Part shown: piece by piece, positions 18,044 through 27,090 of the stretch
How positions within the stretch are numbered: position 1 is the stretch's first letter
Layout: each line of letters begins with the position of its first letter
From: Hymenobacter caeli
Lineage (GTDB): Bacteria > Bacteroidota > Bacteroidia > Cytophagales > Hymenobacteraceae
Direction of reading: 5' to 3'
Assembly: GCF_013294115.1 (NCBI RefSeq)
Contig: NZ_JABSNP010000002.1
Location: 62,001-126,000, forward strand
DNA: 64,000 bases
Notes under the pieces: model-generated
What the model was told of the DNA's origin: nothing
The model's input: the letters and a program-made list of their open reading frames with translations, nothing else
Database searches by the model: none
Translations under genes and position numbers: made by a program

Positions 18044-19831
18044 CTAAACCTGGCTGTCCTGAATGAGCTGCCGGCGGTAACGGGCCAGGATGGCCGATTT
18101 TAGGATGAAGCCCAGGTAACGGCCGTCCTCCTCGCACACGGGCAGGGCCCAGGCCCCGTAGCGGTCGAGCAGGGCCAGGGTGTGCTCGAGGTCGTCGGCG
18201 GGGCCCACCACGGCCAGGGGCGGCTGCATCAGCTCGCGGGCCAGGATGGTGGCGTAGTGGCTTTCGTCGAACAGGGCGTCGCGCACCGTGTCGAGGCTGA
18301 TGACGCCCAGCAGCCGCCCGCCGGCCGCCACCACCGGAAACAGGTTGCGCGAGGCGTGGCGAAAAATGTCCACCAGCTCGCCCAGCGTGGTGGTGGGGCG
18401 CACGGCCACGAAGTCGGTTTCGAGCAGCTGGCGCGGGTCGAGCTGGGCCAGCAGGCCCTGGTCGCGGTTGGCGTTCACGTCCACGCCCTGGTACACCAGC
18501 TTTTTGGTGTACACCGAGTACGGCTCGAAGTACTTGGTAATCAAGTACGACGAGCTGCTCACCACCATCAGCGGCACGAACAGCGCGTAGCCGCCCGTGA
18601 TTTCGGCGATGAGGAAGATGGCCGTGAGCGGCGCGTGCACCACGCCCGCCAGCGTGCCGGCCATGCCCAGCACCACGAAGTGAACCTCCGGAATGTGCAC
18701 CAAACCGCTCATGTTCAGCAGCCGGGCGAAGAAAAACCCCGCCAGGGCCCCCGAGAACAGCGACGAGCCGAACATGCCGCCGTTGCCGCCCGCGCCCACC
18801 GTGACGCTGGTGGCCACCACCTTCAGCATCATGCTGAACAGCACCAGCACCAGCAGCAGCCAGGGGTTTTGGTCCTGGTACACCGAGAAAATGCTGCCGT
18901 CGGTGAGGTGGCCCGACTTGCCGGCCAGCAGCAGCTCCACCGTGTTGTAGCCCTCGCCGTACAGGGTGGGAAACAGGAAGATGAGGGCCCCCAGCCCGGC
19001 CCCGCCGACGAGCACCTTGCGCCAGTCGAGGCCGGGCCAGCGGGCAAAAAAATGGTCGAACCAGTAGTAAGTCCGAATCATGTAGACCGAGAAAAACGCC
19101 GTGAACAGCCCCAGCAGGATGTAAAACGGCACCGCGTTCACCGGCCAGCTCGTGGTGATGAGCACGAAGGGCTGGCCCGCGTACAGGGCCTTCGACACCA
19201 CGGTGGCCGTGGCCGAGGAGAGCAGCAGCGGAATGAAATACTGCGCCGGCAGCTCAGTCAGGATGGTTTCGACGGCGAACAGTACCCCCGCGATGGGCGA
19301 GTTGAAGATGGCCGCGATGCCCGCCGCCGCCCCGCACCCCGTCAGCAAGCGCCGCCGCCGCCGGTCCAGGTGCAGCACCCGGCCGGCGTTGGAGCCCAGG
19401 GCCGCGCCCGTCACCGAAATGGGGGCCTCGGTGCCCGCCGAGCCGCCGAAGCTCACCGTGAGGAAAGCCGTAACCAGCTGCGAGTACAGCTTGGAGCGCG
19501 GCACCACGCTGCCCTCGCGGGCCGTGTTGTAGATGATGGGCGCAATGCCACGGCCCAAATTGCCGTGCAGGAAATACCTGGTAACCAGTGCCGTAAGCGT
19601 GATGCCGACGATGGGGTAGAGCGAAAGCGCGAATACCCGCTGGGGCTCCGGCACGGCCTCTTGCAGCAGCCGGGCCACGGTGCGCACGCTGGTTTTGAGC
19701 AGCACTGCCGCCAGGCCCGCGCCCGCCCCCACCAGCACGCTGAGGATGAGCATGTACATCCGCTCGCTGATGTGGCGGGCCCGCCACACCAGCAGCGGGC
19801 GCAGCAGGCGGTGGACGTTGAGAACGGGCAT
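18044..19831 (-). CDS. ClC-type chloride channel/antiporter with two CBS domains
   Basis: 595 residues. About ten membrane helices (20-420) with ClC signatures: SFGGSAGTEAPI in the place of the GREGP filter, AAIFNSPIAGVLFAVE, and GAGGNGGMFGSSLFSGALAG in the place of GGIFAP. The last 130 residues hold two CBS domains (VRPTTTLGELVDIFRHA, and MQPPLAVVGPADDLEHTLALLDRYG), which often bind adenine nucleotides. It moves chloride, or another anion such as fluoride, across the inner membrane. Start: Met at 19831 (MPVLNVHRLLRPLL) rather than the far upstream codon at 19948, which would add a poorly supported 39-residue leader. Confidence 0.93.
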   Translation of the reverse strand: MPVLNVHRLLRPLLVWRARHISERMYMLILSVLVGAGAGLAAVLLKTSVRTVARLLQEAVPEPQRVFALSLYPIVGITLTALVTRYFLHGNLGRGIAPIIYNTAREGSVVPRSKLYSQLVTAFLTVSFGGSAGTEAPISVTGAALGSNAGRVLHLDRRRRRLLTGCGAAAGIAAIFNSPIAGVLFAVETILTELPAQYFIPLLLSSATATVVSKALYAGQPFVLITTSWPVNAVPFYILLGLFTAFFSVYMIRTYYWFDHFFARWPGLDWRKVLVGGAGLGALIFLFPTLYGEGYNTVELLLAGKSGHLTDGSIFSVYQDQNPWLLLVLVLFSMMLKVVATSVTVGAGGNGGMFGSSLFSGALAGFFFARLLNMSGLVHIPEVHFVVLGMAGTLAGVVHAPLTAIFLIAEITGGYALFVPLMVVSSSSYLITKYFEPYSVYTKKLVYQGVDVNANRDQGLLAQLDPRQLLETDFVAVRPTTTLGELVDIFRHASRNLFPVVAAGGRLLGVISLDTVRDALFDESHYATILARELMQPPLAVVGPADDLEHTLALLDRYGAWALPVCEEDGRYLGFILKSAILARYRRQLIQDSQV

Positions 19832-20223
19832 GGCGGGCGGAACTGGTGGACGCGCTCCGGCCCCGCGCAAATTTGGGGCCGGTAAGCGGAGCTTGTTTTT
19901 ATCAACGCGCATTTGGGCGCGGCGTTGCCGGGCGGCCGGCCGATTCAAAAATACATTTGCCCGCCGCGAGCCGGCCCACCCGGTGTTCCACTTCGCCGGG
20001 GCTGCCCACCGAAGCAGAAGAGCTGCTGCGATTAAAACGACTTGCGGAGTGGGTTCTCAACAGCCGCTTCGGAGCCGGAGTGCGAATTCGCCAAAGGCAA
20101 GCCGCGAAACTGCGCGGCCGGAGGCCCTGCGCCCCGCACGACCCGCCGGGGCCGCGGACGTGCCGCGCCGGCGCACCCACGTGCCGGTAGGGGCGGCCGG
20201 GGCCCGCGGCCGGCGCTTGTGCC
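19832..20223. other. Intergenic region upstream of the B12 riboswitch
   Basis: About 390 bases. A TACATTTG box (19952-19959, plus strand) matches the -7 consensus, but nothing convincing follows it for 260 bases. Short open frames on both strands show no recognisable family. The stretch seems to be promoter sequence for the divergent ClC and B12 genes plus non-coding filler. Confidence 0.4.
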
Positions 20224-20231
20224 TACCTTTG
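20224..20231 (+). promoter_or_regulatory. Candidate -7 box (TACCTTTG) of the B12 operon
   Basis: TACCTTTG matches TAnnTTTG and lies immediately upstream of the riboswitch, so a transcript starting around 20238 would contain the whole aptamer. No clear -33 TTTG. Confidence 0.55.
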
Positions 20232-20242
20232 CCCCAGCAAAT

Positions 20243-20412
20243 GGTAACCGTTTCCGCGGTGCGGGACGGTTTTAAAAGGGAAGCCGGTGTAATTCCGGGA
20301 CAGTCTCCGCTGCTGTAACCCCCTCACCAACCGACCGATACACGGCGCCACTGTTCCCCCGGGAATGGGAAGGCCATCGGCCGGCGGGGGAAGTCAGAAG
20401 ACCTGCCGCTTG
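20243..20412 (+). promoter_or_regulatory. Cobalamin riboswitch
   Basis: The segment shows the conserved B12 aptamer parts in order: GGTGCGGG, TAAAAGGGAAGCCGGTG, the core TTCCGGGACAGTCTCCGCTG followed by CTGTAACC, GCCACTG, GGGAAGGCC and the closing AAGTCAGAAGACCTGCC. This is the standard adenosylcobalamin-type element, which represses expression when the vitamin is plentiful. It precedes the uptake gene btuF by about 45 bases and probably controls the whole downstream cassette. Confidence 0.95.
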
Positions 20413-20454
20413 CTACATACAGTCACAGCTTTCGGCAGAAAGGCTCGTCGTACC

Positions 20455-21672
20455 ATGCCCAACCCCCCGCTTCCCGCCGGCCGTGCCGGTGGCGCACCCC
20501 CGTTTTTTGTTGTTTGGCGCACCTGCGCCCTGCTCGGCCTGCTGCTGGCGGGCCCCCGGGCGGGCGGGGCCCGGGCCGCTACGGCCCAGGCCCCGCCCAA
20601 AGCAGCCGTGGCCGTGGGGCCGGGCCGCACCGCGGTGCAGTTCGCCAAGGGCTTCGCCATCAGCTACGCGGGCAATTACAAGCTCATCACCGTCCGGAGC
20701 CCGTTCGAGCCAAAAACCGCGGCCACGCGCTACTTGCTGGTGCCGCGCGGGGCCCCGCGCCCGGCCGGCTACGCCGGCGCCCTGCTCATCGAAACGCCGG
20801 TGCGCAGCCTCGTGGCGCTGTCGTCGCTGCACGTGGCGCTGGCCGATTTTCTGGGGGCCGCCGACGTGCTGGTGGGCGTGGGCGACTTCAAGTACGTGTC
20901 GGCCCCGCGGGTGCGGCAGCGCATCGCCGCCGGCCGGGTGTACGAAGTGGGCCAGAGTGGGGGGCTCAACAACGAGCTGCTCATCGCCCGCCGCCCCGAC
21001 CTGGTGATGGCCAGCGGCTGGCCCGGCGAGGGCCTGGGGCACTTCCGGACGCTGGCCGCCGCCGGCATCCCGGTCCTCATCAATTCCGAATGGGTGGAAA
21101 CCACGCCCCTGGCCCGCGCCGAGTGGGTGAAAGTGCTGGCCGTATTGCTCAACAAAGAAGACCTGGTGAACCGCAAATTTGGCCAGGTGGCCCGCGATTA
21201 CCAGCGCCTGGCCGCCGTGGCCCGGGCGGCCCCCGGGCGGCCCAAAGTAGTGGTGGGCCTGCCCTTCAAGGACGTGTGGTACGTGCCGGCGGCCAATAAT
21301 TACCTGGCGCATTTCCTGTACGACGCGGGCTGCGCCTACCCCTGGGACCACACAACAGCGGCGGCCGGCAGCCTGGCGCTGTCGTTCGAGGCCGTGGCCC
21401 CGGTGGCCCTGGCCGCCGATTACTGGCTGCAAACCGGCACGGCCACCCGCCGGGCCGGCCTCGTGGCCCAGGACGCCCGCTACGCCGCCTTCGCGCCCTT
21501 CAAGGCCGGCCGCGTGTACAACAACAACCGCCGCACCAACGCCCAGGGCTCCAACGACTACTGGGAATCGGGGGCGGTGCGGCCCGACCTGGTGCTGGCC
21601 GACTTAATCAAAATCCTGCACCCCGGGCTGCTGCCCACCTGGCGGCTCTACTACTACCAGCTGCTGCCGTGA
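20455..21672 (+). CDS. btuF: Cobalamin ABC transporter substrate-binding protein (BtuF-like)
   Basis: 405 residues. A signal peptide (hydrophobic TCALLGLLLAGP, cleavage near residue 42) is followed by a Fe3+/B12-type periplasmic binding fold of two alpha/beta lobes: LVALSSLHVALADFLGAADVLVGVG, LIARRPDLVMASGWPGEG, and VVVGLPFKDVWYVPAANNYLAH. The B12 role is inferred from the riboswitch directly upstream and the permease and ATPase genes directly downstream. It ends overlapping the permease start by four bases. Start: ATG at 20455, just past the riboswitch; the longer frame to 20365 would lie inside the aptamer and is rejected. Confidence 0.88.
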   Translation: MPNPPLPAGRAGGAPPFFVVWRTCALLGLLLAGPRAGGARAATAQAPPKAAVAVGPGRTAVQFAKGFAISYAGNYKLITVRSPFEPKTAATRYLLVPRGAPRPAGYAGALLIETPVRSLVALSSLHVALADFLGAADVLVGVGDFKYVSAPRVRQRIAAGRVYEVGQSGGLNNELLIARRPDLVMASGWPGEGLGHFRTLAAAGIPVLINSEWVETTPLARAEWVKVLAVLLNKEDLVNRKFGQVARDYQRLAAVARAAPGRPKVVVGLPFKDVWYVPAANNYLAHFLYDAGCAYPWDHTTAAAGSLALSFEAVAPVALAADYWLQTGTATRRAGLVAQDARYAAFAPFKAGRVYNNNRRTNAQGSNDYWESGAVRPDLVLADLIKILHPGLLPTWRLYYYQLLP

Positions 21673-22742
21673 GCACGACCCAACTTGCGGGCCCCCCGCC
21701 GGCCCGGGCCGTGGCCCCGCGGCGGGCCGCGGCCTGGCTGCCGGCCCTGGCGGGGCTGGTGGCGCTGGGCTTCGTGCTCGACATCGCCCTCGGGCCGGTG
21801 CGCATCCCGCTGGCGGCGGTGGTGAAGATTTTGTTGGGCCAGGCCCCCGGCGACCCGGCCTGGGCCTTCATCGTGCGCGAAATCCGCCTGCCCAAGGCCC
21901 TCACGGCCCTGGCCGTGGGCAGCGGCCTGGCCGTGAGCGGCTTGCAGATGCAGACGTTGTTCCGCAACCCGCTGGCGGGGCCCTCGGTGCTGGGCCTCAC
22001 GGCGGGGGCGGGGCTGGGCGTGGCCGCCGTGCTGCTGGCCGGCGGCAGCGGCGCGGCGGGCGGCCTGGCCGTCCGGGCGCTGGGCGTGGGCGGCAGCTGG
22101 GGCCTGGTGCTGGCCGCCACCGCCGGCGCGGCCCTCGTCATGGCCCTGGTGCTGGCCCTCGCGGCCCGGGTGCGCGACAACGTGGTGCTGCTCATCGTGG
22201 GCCTGATGGTGGGGAGCGTGACCAGCGCCGTCGTGGGCCTGTGGCAGTACTTCAGCGCCCCCGAGCAGCTCCAGGAGTATTTGCTCTGGACGTTCGGCTC
22301 GCTGGGCGGCGTCACGGGGGCCCAGCTGGCGGTGCTGGCGGCCGTGGTGGCGGCGGGCCTGGGGCTGGCCTTCGCCTCGGCCAAAGCGCTCAACGCCCTG
22401 CTGCTGGGCGAGAACTACGCCCGCAGCATGGGCCTGGCGGTGGGCCGCGCGCGCACCGGCATCATCCTCAGCACGAGCCTGCTGGCGGGGGCCATCACGG
22501 CGTTTTGCGGGCCCATCGGCTTCGTGGGCATCGCCGTGCCGCACCTCACCCGGGGCCTGCTGCGCACCGCCGACCACCGCGTGCTGCTGCCCGGTACCTG
22601 CCTGGTGGGGGCCGCCCTCACGCTGGGCTGCGACTGCCTGGCCCAGCTGCCCGGCAGCCATACCGCCCTGCCGCTGAGCATCGTCACGGCCCTGCTGGGC
22701 GCCCCGGTGGTGCTGTGGGTGGTGCTGCGCCGCAATAGGTAA
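21669..22742 (+). CDS. btuC: FecCD-family permease for cobalamin (BtuC-like)
   Basis: 357 residues, GTG start overlapping the btuF stop. About ten membrane helices. Family signatures include VREIRLPKALTALAVGSGLAVSG, FRNPLAGPSVLG, and the coupling region GPIGFVGIAVPHLTRGLL, where the permease meets the ATPase. With BtuF and BtuD it forms a type II ABC importer across the inner membrane. Confidence 0.92.
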   Translation: MSTTQLAGPPPARAVAPRRAAAWLPALAGLVALGFVLDIALGPVRIPLAAVVKILLGQAPGDPAWAFIVREIRLPKALTALAVGSGLAVSGLQMQTLFRNPLAGPSVLGLTAGAGLGVAAVLLAGGSGAAGGLAVRALGVGGSWGLVLAATAGAALVMALVLALAARVRDNVVLLIVGLMVGSVTSAVVGLWQYFSAPEQLQEYLLWTFGSLGGVTGAQLAVLAAVVAAGLGLAFASAKALNALLLGENYARSMGLAVGRARTGIILSTSLLAGAITAFCGPIGFVGIAVPHLTRGLLRTADHRVLLPGTCLVGAALTLGCDCLAQLPGSHTALPLSIVTALLGAPVVLWVVLRRNR

Positions 22743-23077
22743 TGAGCTGTCAGCTTTTAGCTGCTGGCTGTTAGCTATTATTTTGATAAACAGAATTTTA
22801 TGTGAAGAAAATGTTAATTTAACTTCAACCAACCACTCGAAATTTACTCGTCATTTCGCTAAAAAGCCGGAAGTAAAAAATGGAGCATTTGACCAACCAC
22901 CTGACCGCCTTTCTCTCCTACGGCGCCCCTTTTGCTGCTTTCTGACTTCCAACGGCCAACAATTGCCAACCAAGTAGGCAGCCAAAAGTAAACGTACACT
23001 ACTTGGTTGGCTGGCAAAGTACTATCAACCAGAATATAAGCTAACAGCCAATAGCTATTAGCTAACAGCTCATTACT
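22740..23077. repeat. Inverted-repeat insertion in the btuC-btuD gap
   Basis: The left edge (22740-22781) reads TAATGAGCTGTCAGC then TTTTAGCTGCTGGCTGTTAG. The right edge (23038-23077) is its imperfect complement. In between are about 250 AT-richer bases with a smaller perfect hairpin (CCAACCAAGTAG 22966-22977 / CTACTTGGTTGG 22999-23010). No convincing gene lies inside. The unit separates two genes that would otherwise be adjacent in the B12 operon. The same TAGCTGTTAGCT words recur at 53.7-53.9 kb and 62.3 kb. Confidence 0.75.
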
Positions 23078-23080
23078 CAA

Positions 23081-24130
23081 ATGCCCCACCCTGCGCCGCT
23101 GCTGACCGCCGAGGAATTGGTGGTGGGCTATTCCCTGGCCAAGAAGACGCCCCGCCGGGTGGCCGGGCCCCTGCGCCTGGCCCTGCGGCCCGGCGAGCTG
23201 GTGTGCCTGCTGGGGCCCAACGGGGCCGGCAAAAGCACCTTGCTGCGCACGCTGGCCGGTTTGCAGCCCCCGCTAGCCGGCCGGCTCGAGCTGGGCGGCC
23301 GGCCGCTGGCCGGCCTGAGCGCCGCCGAACGCGCCCGCCGGCTCAGCGTCGTGCTCACCGACCGCGTGGACGCCGGCAACCTCGGCGTGCGCGCGCTGGT
23401 GCGCCTGGGCCGCCACCCGCACACCGGCTGGCTGGGCGGCCTCACGGCCCACGACGAAGCCCGGGTGCAGGCCGCCCTGGAAGCCACCGGCACCGAAGCT
23501 TTTGCCGACCGCCCGGTGGGCGAGGTGAGCGACGGCGAGCGCCAGAAGGTGCTGCTGGCCCGGGCCCTGGCCCAGGACACGCCCGTGGTGCTGCTCGACG
23601 AGCCCACCGCCCACCTCGACCTGCCCAACCGCGTGGCCCTCATGCGCCTGCTGCACCGGCTGGCCCGCCAAACCGGCAAGGCCATCCTGCTCTCGACCCA
23701 CGAGCTGGACCTGGCCCTGCAAGCCGCCGACCGGGTGTGGCTGCTGCCCGCCGACGGGGCCCTGCGCACCGGCACGCCCGAGGACCTGGTGCTGAGCGGC
23801 GCGTTCGCGGCGGCATTCGCGCGGGAGGGGCTGGCTTTTGACGCGGCCACCGGCACGTTTGCCCTGCACGCGCCCACCGGCCCGGCGGTGCAGCTGGTGG
23901 GGGAGGGGGCCGCCGCGTTCTGGACGCGCCGGGCCCTGGAGCGCGCGGGCTTCGTGCCCACCGCCGGCCCCGCCGCCCTGCGCGTGCGGGTCCCCGCCGG
24001 CCCCGGCCTGGGGCCCTGGGAAAGCCAGGCCTTCGGCCAGCCCGCCCAAACCCACGCCACCGTGGCCGCGCTGCTGCACGCGCTGCGCGGCCTTGCTGAG
24101 AACCAACCCGTTGGCCTGCCAGTCGGCTGA
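23081..24130 (+). CDS. btuD: Cobalamin ABC transporter ATP-binding protein (BtuD-like)
   Basis: 349 residues. Walker A GPNGAGKST (45-53), signature VSDGERQKV (about 148), Walker B VVLLDEPTAHLD (about 168) and the switch His in LSTHELDLAL are all present. After about residue 250 there is an extra domain of about 100 residues (AFWTRRALERAGFV), which is seen in some Bacteroidota members of the family but not in classical BtuD. The substrate is inferred from the neighbours BtuF and BtuC. Confidence 0.88.
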   Translation: MPHPAPLLTAEELVVGYSLAKKTPRRVAGPLRLALRPGELVCLLGPNGAGKSTLLRTLAGLQPPLAGRLELGGRPLAGLSAAERARRLSVVLTDRVDAGNLGVRALVRLGRHPHTGWLGGLTAHDEARVQAALEATGTEAFADRPVGEVSDGERQKVLLARALAQDTPVVLLDEPTAHLDLPNRVALMRLLHRLARQTGKAILLSTHELDLALQAADRVWLLPADGALRTGTPEDLVLSGAFAAAFAREGLAFDAATGTFALHAPTGPAVQLVGEGAAAFWTRRALERAGFVPTAGPAALRVRVPAGPGLGPWESQAFGQPAQTHATVAALLHALRGLAENQPVGLPVG

Positions 24131-24179
24131 CTATGCTTTCAATTTTTTAATTATTTACTGAGCCTGCCTTTTTGAATCG

Positions 24180-26420
24180 ATGAAAAAACAAATGCTGCCC
24201 CCCGCTGCCACCCCCCACCGCGCCGCTGGGCGCCTGCTGCTGGGTGCAGCGCTGCTGGCCGGCGCGGCCTCCGCGGCCCGGGCCCAGGCGGCGGCCCCGG
24301 CCGATACGCTGCAACGCCAACGCCTGAACGAGGTGGTGGTGACGGCCAACCGCGCCGCCACGCCCCGCCGCCAGGTGCCCCAGCAAATTCAGATCATCGG
24401 CCGGCAGGATATTCGGCAGACGCCGGCCGACGAGTTTACCGACGTGCTGAAAAAGAACGCCTCGGTGGACGTGGTGCAGTACCCCGGCCTGCTGGCGGGC
24501 GTGGGCATCCGCGGCTTCCGGCCCCAGACCGACGGCCTCAACCAGCGGGCCCTGCTGCTGGTGGACGGCCGCCCGGCCGGTACCAGCAACCTCGCCACCC
24601 TCGACCTGGGCGGCGTGGAGCGGGTGGAAATATTGAAGGGCCCCGCCTCCGCCCTCTACGGCCCGCAGGCGATGGGCGGCGTTGTGAACGTGATTACCCG
24701 GCAGTCGCGCGGCAAAATCCGCACCTCGCTCTTTGGCGAGTACGGGAGCTTCCAGACCGTGAAATTCGGCGGGGCCACGGGCGGTAATATTACCAAAAAG
24801 CTCGACTTTGACTTGTCGGGGGGCTTTTTCAATCGGGGAGAGGACTATAAGCTGGGCGGCAACGGCATCTTGCGCCGGGCGCTGGGGGCCACCAGCGCCA
24901 CTAGGACCTACGTTTCCCAGGCCGGCACCGACAGCCTGGCCCGCACCGACGACGCCCGCTCCGACGGCCAGCGCCGCGCCTACACCAAAATGAAATACTA
25001 CTCCGGGGCCCTGCGCCTGGGCTACCAGCTAAGCGCGAAATGGCGCGTGGACGTGCGCGGCGAGCTGTTCAACGCGCCCAGCGTGCAGGCCCCCAACGAC
25101 TTGTTTTACGGCAACCTGGGCCCTTCGACCAAGGACATTGAGCGCGGCAACCTCGATTTGAGCGCCACCGGCAATTACAAGTACCACCAGCTGTTCGTGC
25201 GCGGTTACACGTCCAAAGAAACCAGCAACATCAACACCCTGGCCGATTACAACTATAACCCCGTGCCGCCCTACCGCTCCTACCAAAGCGAATACATATG
25301 GAAAGGGGTGCAGGCCAAGGACGTCATCAAGTTGGGCCGCCAGAGCCTTACCGTAGGCATCGACCACAACGAGGCCACCAGCAACTCGCAGGTGTTCAAC
25401 CCCGACGGCACCAGCGGCCCGCCCTACAGCCCCAACTACGCGCTGACCACCACCGGCCTCTACGCCCAGGGCCAACTCAGCCTGCTGAGCGACAAGCTGG
25501 TGCTGACGCCGGGCCTGCGCTACGACTTCGTTACCTATAACGTGAAGCAGACCGATTTGCTCACTGATTTCACGCCGGGCAAAAAGACCAACCCGTTCTT
25601 CAGCCCCAGCCTGGGGGCCCAGCTCGCGGTGGTGGACGGCCTGCGGGCCCACGCCACCATCGGCCGCGCCTACGTGACGCCCGACGCTTTCAACGTGGCT
25701 GGCTTCTCGCGCAGCCTGAACCCGACCGCTGACTCGGTGGCCATCAGCCAGGGCAACGCCAACCTGAAAAACGAGAACAGCGTGACCTACGACGCCGGCC
25801 TGCGCTTCGATAAGCCCACCAGCGGCTTCTCGGCCGACGTCACGTTTTTCGCCACTCGGGTGAACGACCGCATCACCACCCGCACCGCCAACCCGGTGGG
25901 CGAAACCACTGCCGAAGGCTATGTCGTGGCCTCGCGCACCACCTACGTGAACGCCGATAACAGCCAAATCCGGGGCCTGGAGTCTGAATTCGGGTACGAC
26001 TTTGGTGTGCTGGCCGACCGCCGCTACCTGCTGCGTGTATTCACCGGTGGCACCACCATTTACAAGGCCCAGGACGTAACCAATAATGTGAACGGTACGC
26101 GCACTGTGCGCGACATCTACAACGTGGCCCGGCTGAACGGCAACCTGGGCGTGGCCTTCGACAGCTACCGGGGCCTCAGCGCCCGCCTCGCCGCCCGCTA
26201 CGTGGGCCGCCGCAAAGACACTGATTATACAGACTTTAACTACCCCGAAATCGAAACCCCGGAGTACATGACTATCGACTTCTCGGCTGGCTACACCGTG
26301 GCCAAATACCACACCTTCTCGCTGCTGGTGAGCAACCTGACCAACGAGAACTACTACGAGAAGCGCGGCTACAACCTGCCCGGCCGCAGCTTCTCGGGCC
26401 GCTACACCGTTGCGTTTTAA
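24180..26420 (+). CDS. btuB: TonB-dependent outer-membrane receptor (BtuB-like)
   Basis: 746 residues. A signal peptide (LLLGAALLAGAASAARAQ) precedes a plug domain (about 50-165): a TonB-box-like NEVVVTANR, then GVGIRGFRPQTDGLNQRALLLVDGRP and VERVEILKGPASALYGPQAMGGVVNVIT. The remainder is a 22-strand type barrel ending in an aromatic residue (SGRYTVAF). It imports a substrate through the outer membrane with TonB energy. Placement between btuD and cobU in a riboswitch-led cassette argues for a corrinoid, although an iron chelate cannot be excluded from sequence alone. Confidence 0.88.
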   Translation: MKKQMLPPAATPHRAAGRLLLGAALLAGAASAARAQAAAPADTLQRQRLNEVVVTANRAATPRRQVPQQIQIIGRQDIRQTPADEFTDVLKKNASVDVVQYPGLLAGVGIRGFRPQTDGLNQRALLLVDGRPAGTSNLATLDLGGVERVEILKGPASALYGPQAMGGVVNVITRQSRGKIRTSLFGEYGSFQTVKFGGATGGNITKKLDFDLSGGFFNRGEDYKLGGNGILRRALGATSATRTYVSQAGTDSLARTDDARSDGQRRAYTKMKYYSGALRLGYQLSAKWRVDVRGELFNAPSVQAPNDLFYGNLGPSTKDIERGNLDLSATGNYKYHQLFVRGYTSKETSNINTLADYNYNPVPPYRSYQSEYIWKGVQAKDVIKLGRQSLTVGIDHNEATSNSQVFNPDGTSGPPYSPNYALTTTGLYAQGQLSLLSDKLVLTPGLRYDFVTYNVKQTDLLTDFTPGKKTNPFFSPSLGAQLAVVDGLRAHATIGRAYVTPDAFNVAGFSRSLNPTADSVAISQGNANLKNENSVTYDAGLRFDKPTSGFSADVTFFATRVNDRITTRTANPVGETTAEGYVVASRTTYVNADNSQIRGLESEFGYDFGVLADRRYLLRVFTGGTTIYKAQDVTNNVNGTRTVRDIYNVARLNGNLGVAFDSYRGLSARLAARYVGRRKDTDYTDFNYPEIETPEYMTIDFSAGYTVAKYHTFSLLVSNLTNENYYEKRGYNLPGRSFSGRYTVAF

Positions 26421-26446
26421 GAGAGATAATTGCTCCTGGTCTTAAC

Positions 26447-26485
26447 CAGGCCGTCATGCTGAGCTTGCCGAAGCATGACGGCCTG
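26447..26485. repeat. 14-bp perfect palindrome between receptor and cobU
   Basis: CAGGCCGTCATGCT (26447-26460) and AGCATGACGGCCTG (26472-26485) with an 11-base loop. It lies 27 bases after the receptor stop. It could act as a partial terminator or RNA stabiliser. Related words occur at 8810-8843 and in the palindrome at 41400-41561, so it belongs to a dispersed family. Confidence 0.8.
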
Positions 26486-26556
26486 ATTTAATGTTAATGC
26501 CATTCGTAAAGTGTTAATTATTAGGTAACAAACACTCAATAAAACCCGCTTCTATT

Positions 26557-27060
26557 ATGCTTACCTACATTTCCGGCGGGCAGCGCTCGGGCAAGAGCCG
26601 CTACGCCCAGGAGCTGGCCTTGCAGCTCAGCCCGCGCCCCGTGTACCTCGCCACCTCGCGGGCCTGGGACGACGACCACCGCCAGCGCATCGCCCGCCAC
26701 GTGGCCGACCGCGACGACCGCTGGACCACCCTGGAGGAAGAAAAGTACCTGAGCCGCCTGGACCTGACCGGCCGCACCGTGGTGCTGGACTGCGTGACGC
26801 TCTGGCTCACCAACTTCTTCGCCGACACGAAATACGATGTTGAAACAACGTTGCAACAAGCCCGGGATGAGTTTGATAAATTAATGCAACGAGATTGCAC
26901 CTTGCTGGTCGTCTCCAACGAAATCGGGATGGGCCTGCACGCGGCCACCGAAGCCGGCCGCAAGTTTGCCGACCTGCAAGGCTGGCTGAACCAGCACATT
27001 GCCCGGCGGGCCGACCGCGCCATCTTCATGGTGTCGGGCCTGCCGCTGGTGGTGAAGTAA
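26557..27060 (+). CDS. cobU: Bifunctional adenosylcobinamide kinase / adenosylcobinamide-phosphate guanylyltransferase
   Basis: 167 residues, usual length. The P-loop GGQRSGKSR (7-15) and His48 in RIARHVADRD, equivalent to the guanylylated histidine of CobU, are visible. CVTLWLTNFF, TLLVVSNEIGMGLH and WLNQHIARRADRAIFMVSGLPL complete the family pattern. It phosphorylates adenosylcobinamide and then adds GMP, making the substrate of CobS (encoded at 28895). First of five salvage genes in a row. Confidence 0.94.
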   Translation: MLTYISGGQRSGKSRYAQELALQLSPRPVYLATSRAWDDDHRQRIARHVADRDDRWTTLEEEKYLSRLDLTGRTVVLDCVTLWLTNFFADTKYDVETTLQQARDEFDKLMQRDCTLLVVSNEIGMGLHAATEAGRKFADLQGWLNQHIARRADRAIFMVSGLPLVVK

Positions 27061-27090
27061 CTAAACTGATTAACCCGCCCCAAATAAACG

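Noticed and set aside
19846..20190. 114-codon plus-strand frame upstream of the B12 riboswitch, with a promoter-like TACATTTG
   Set aside because: No recognisable domain, biased composition, and no evidence of translation; left as intergenic.
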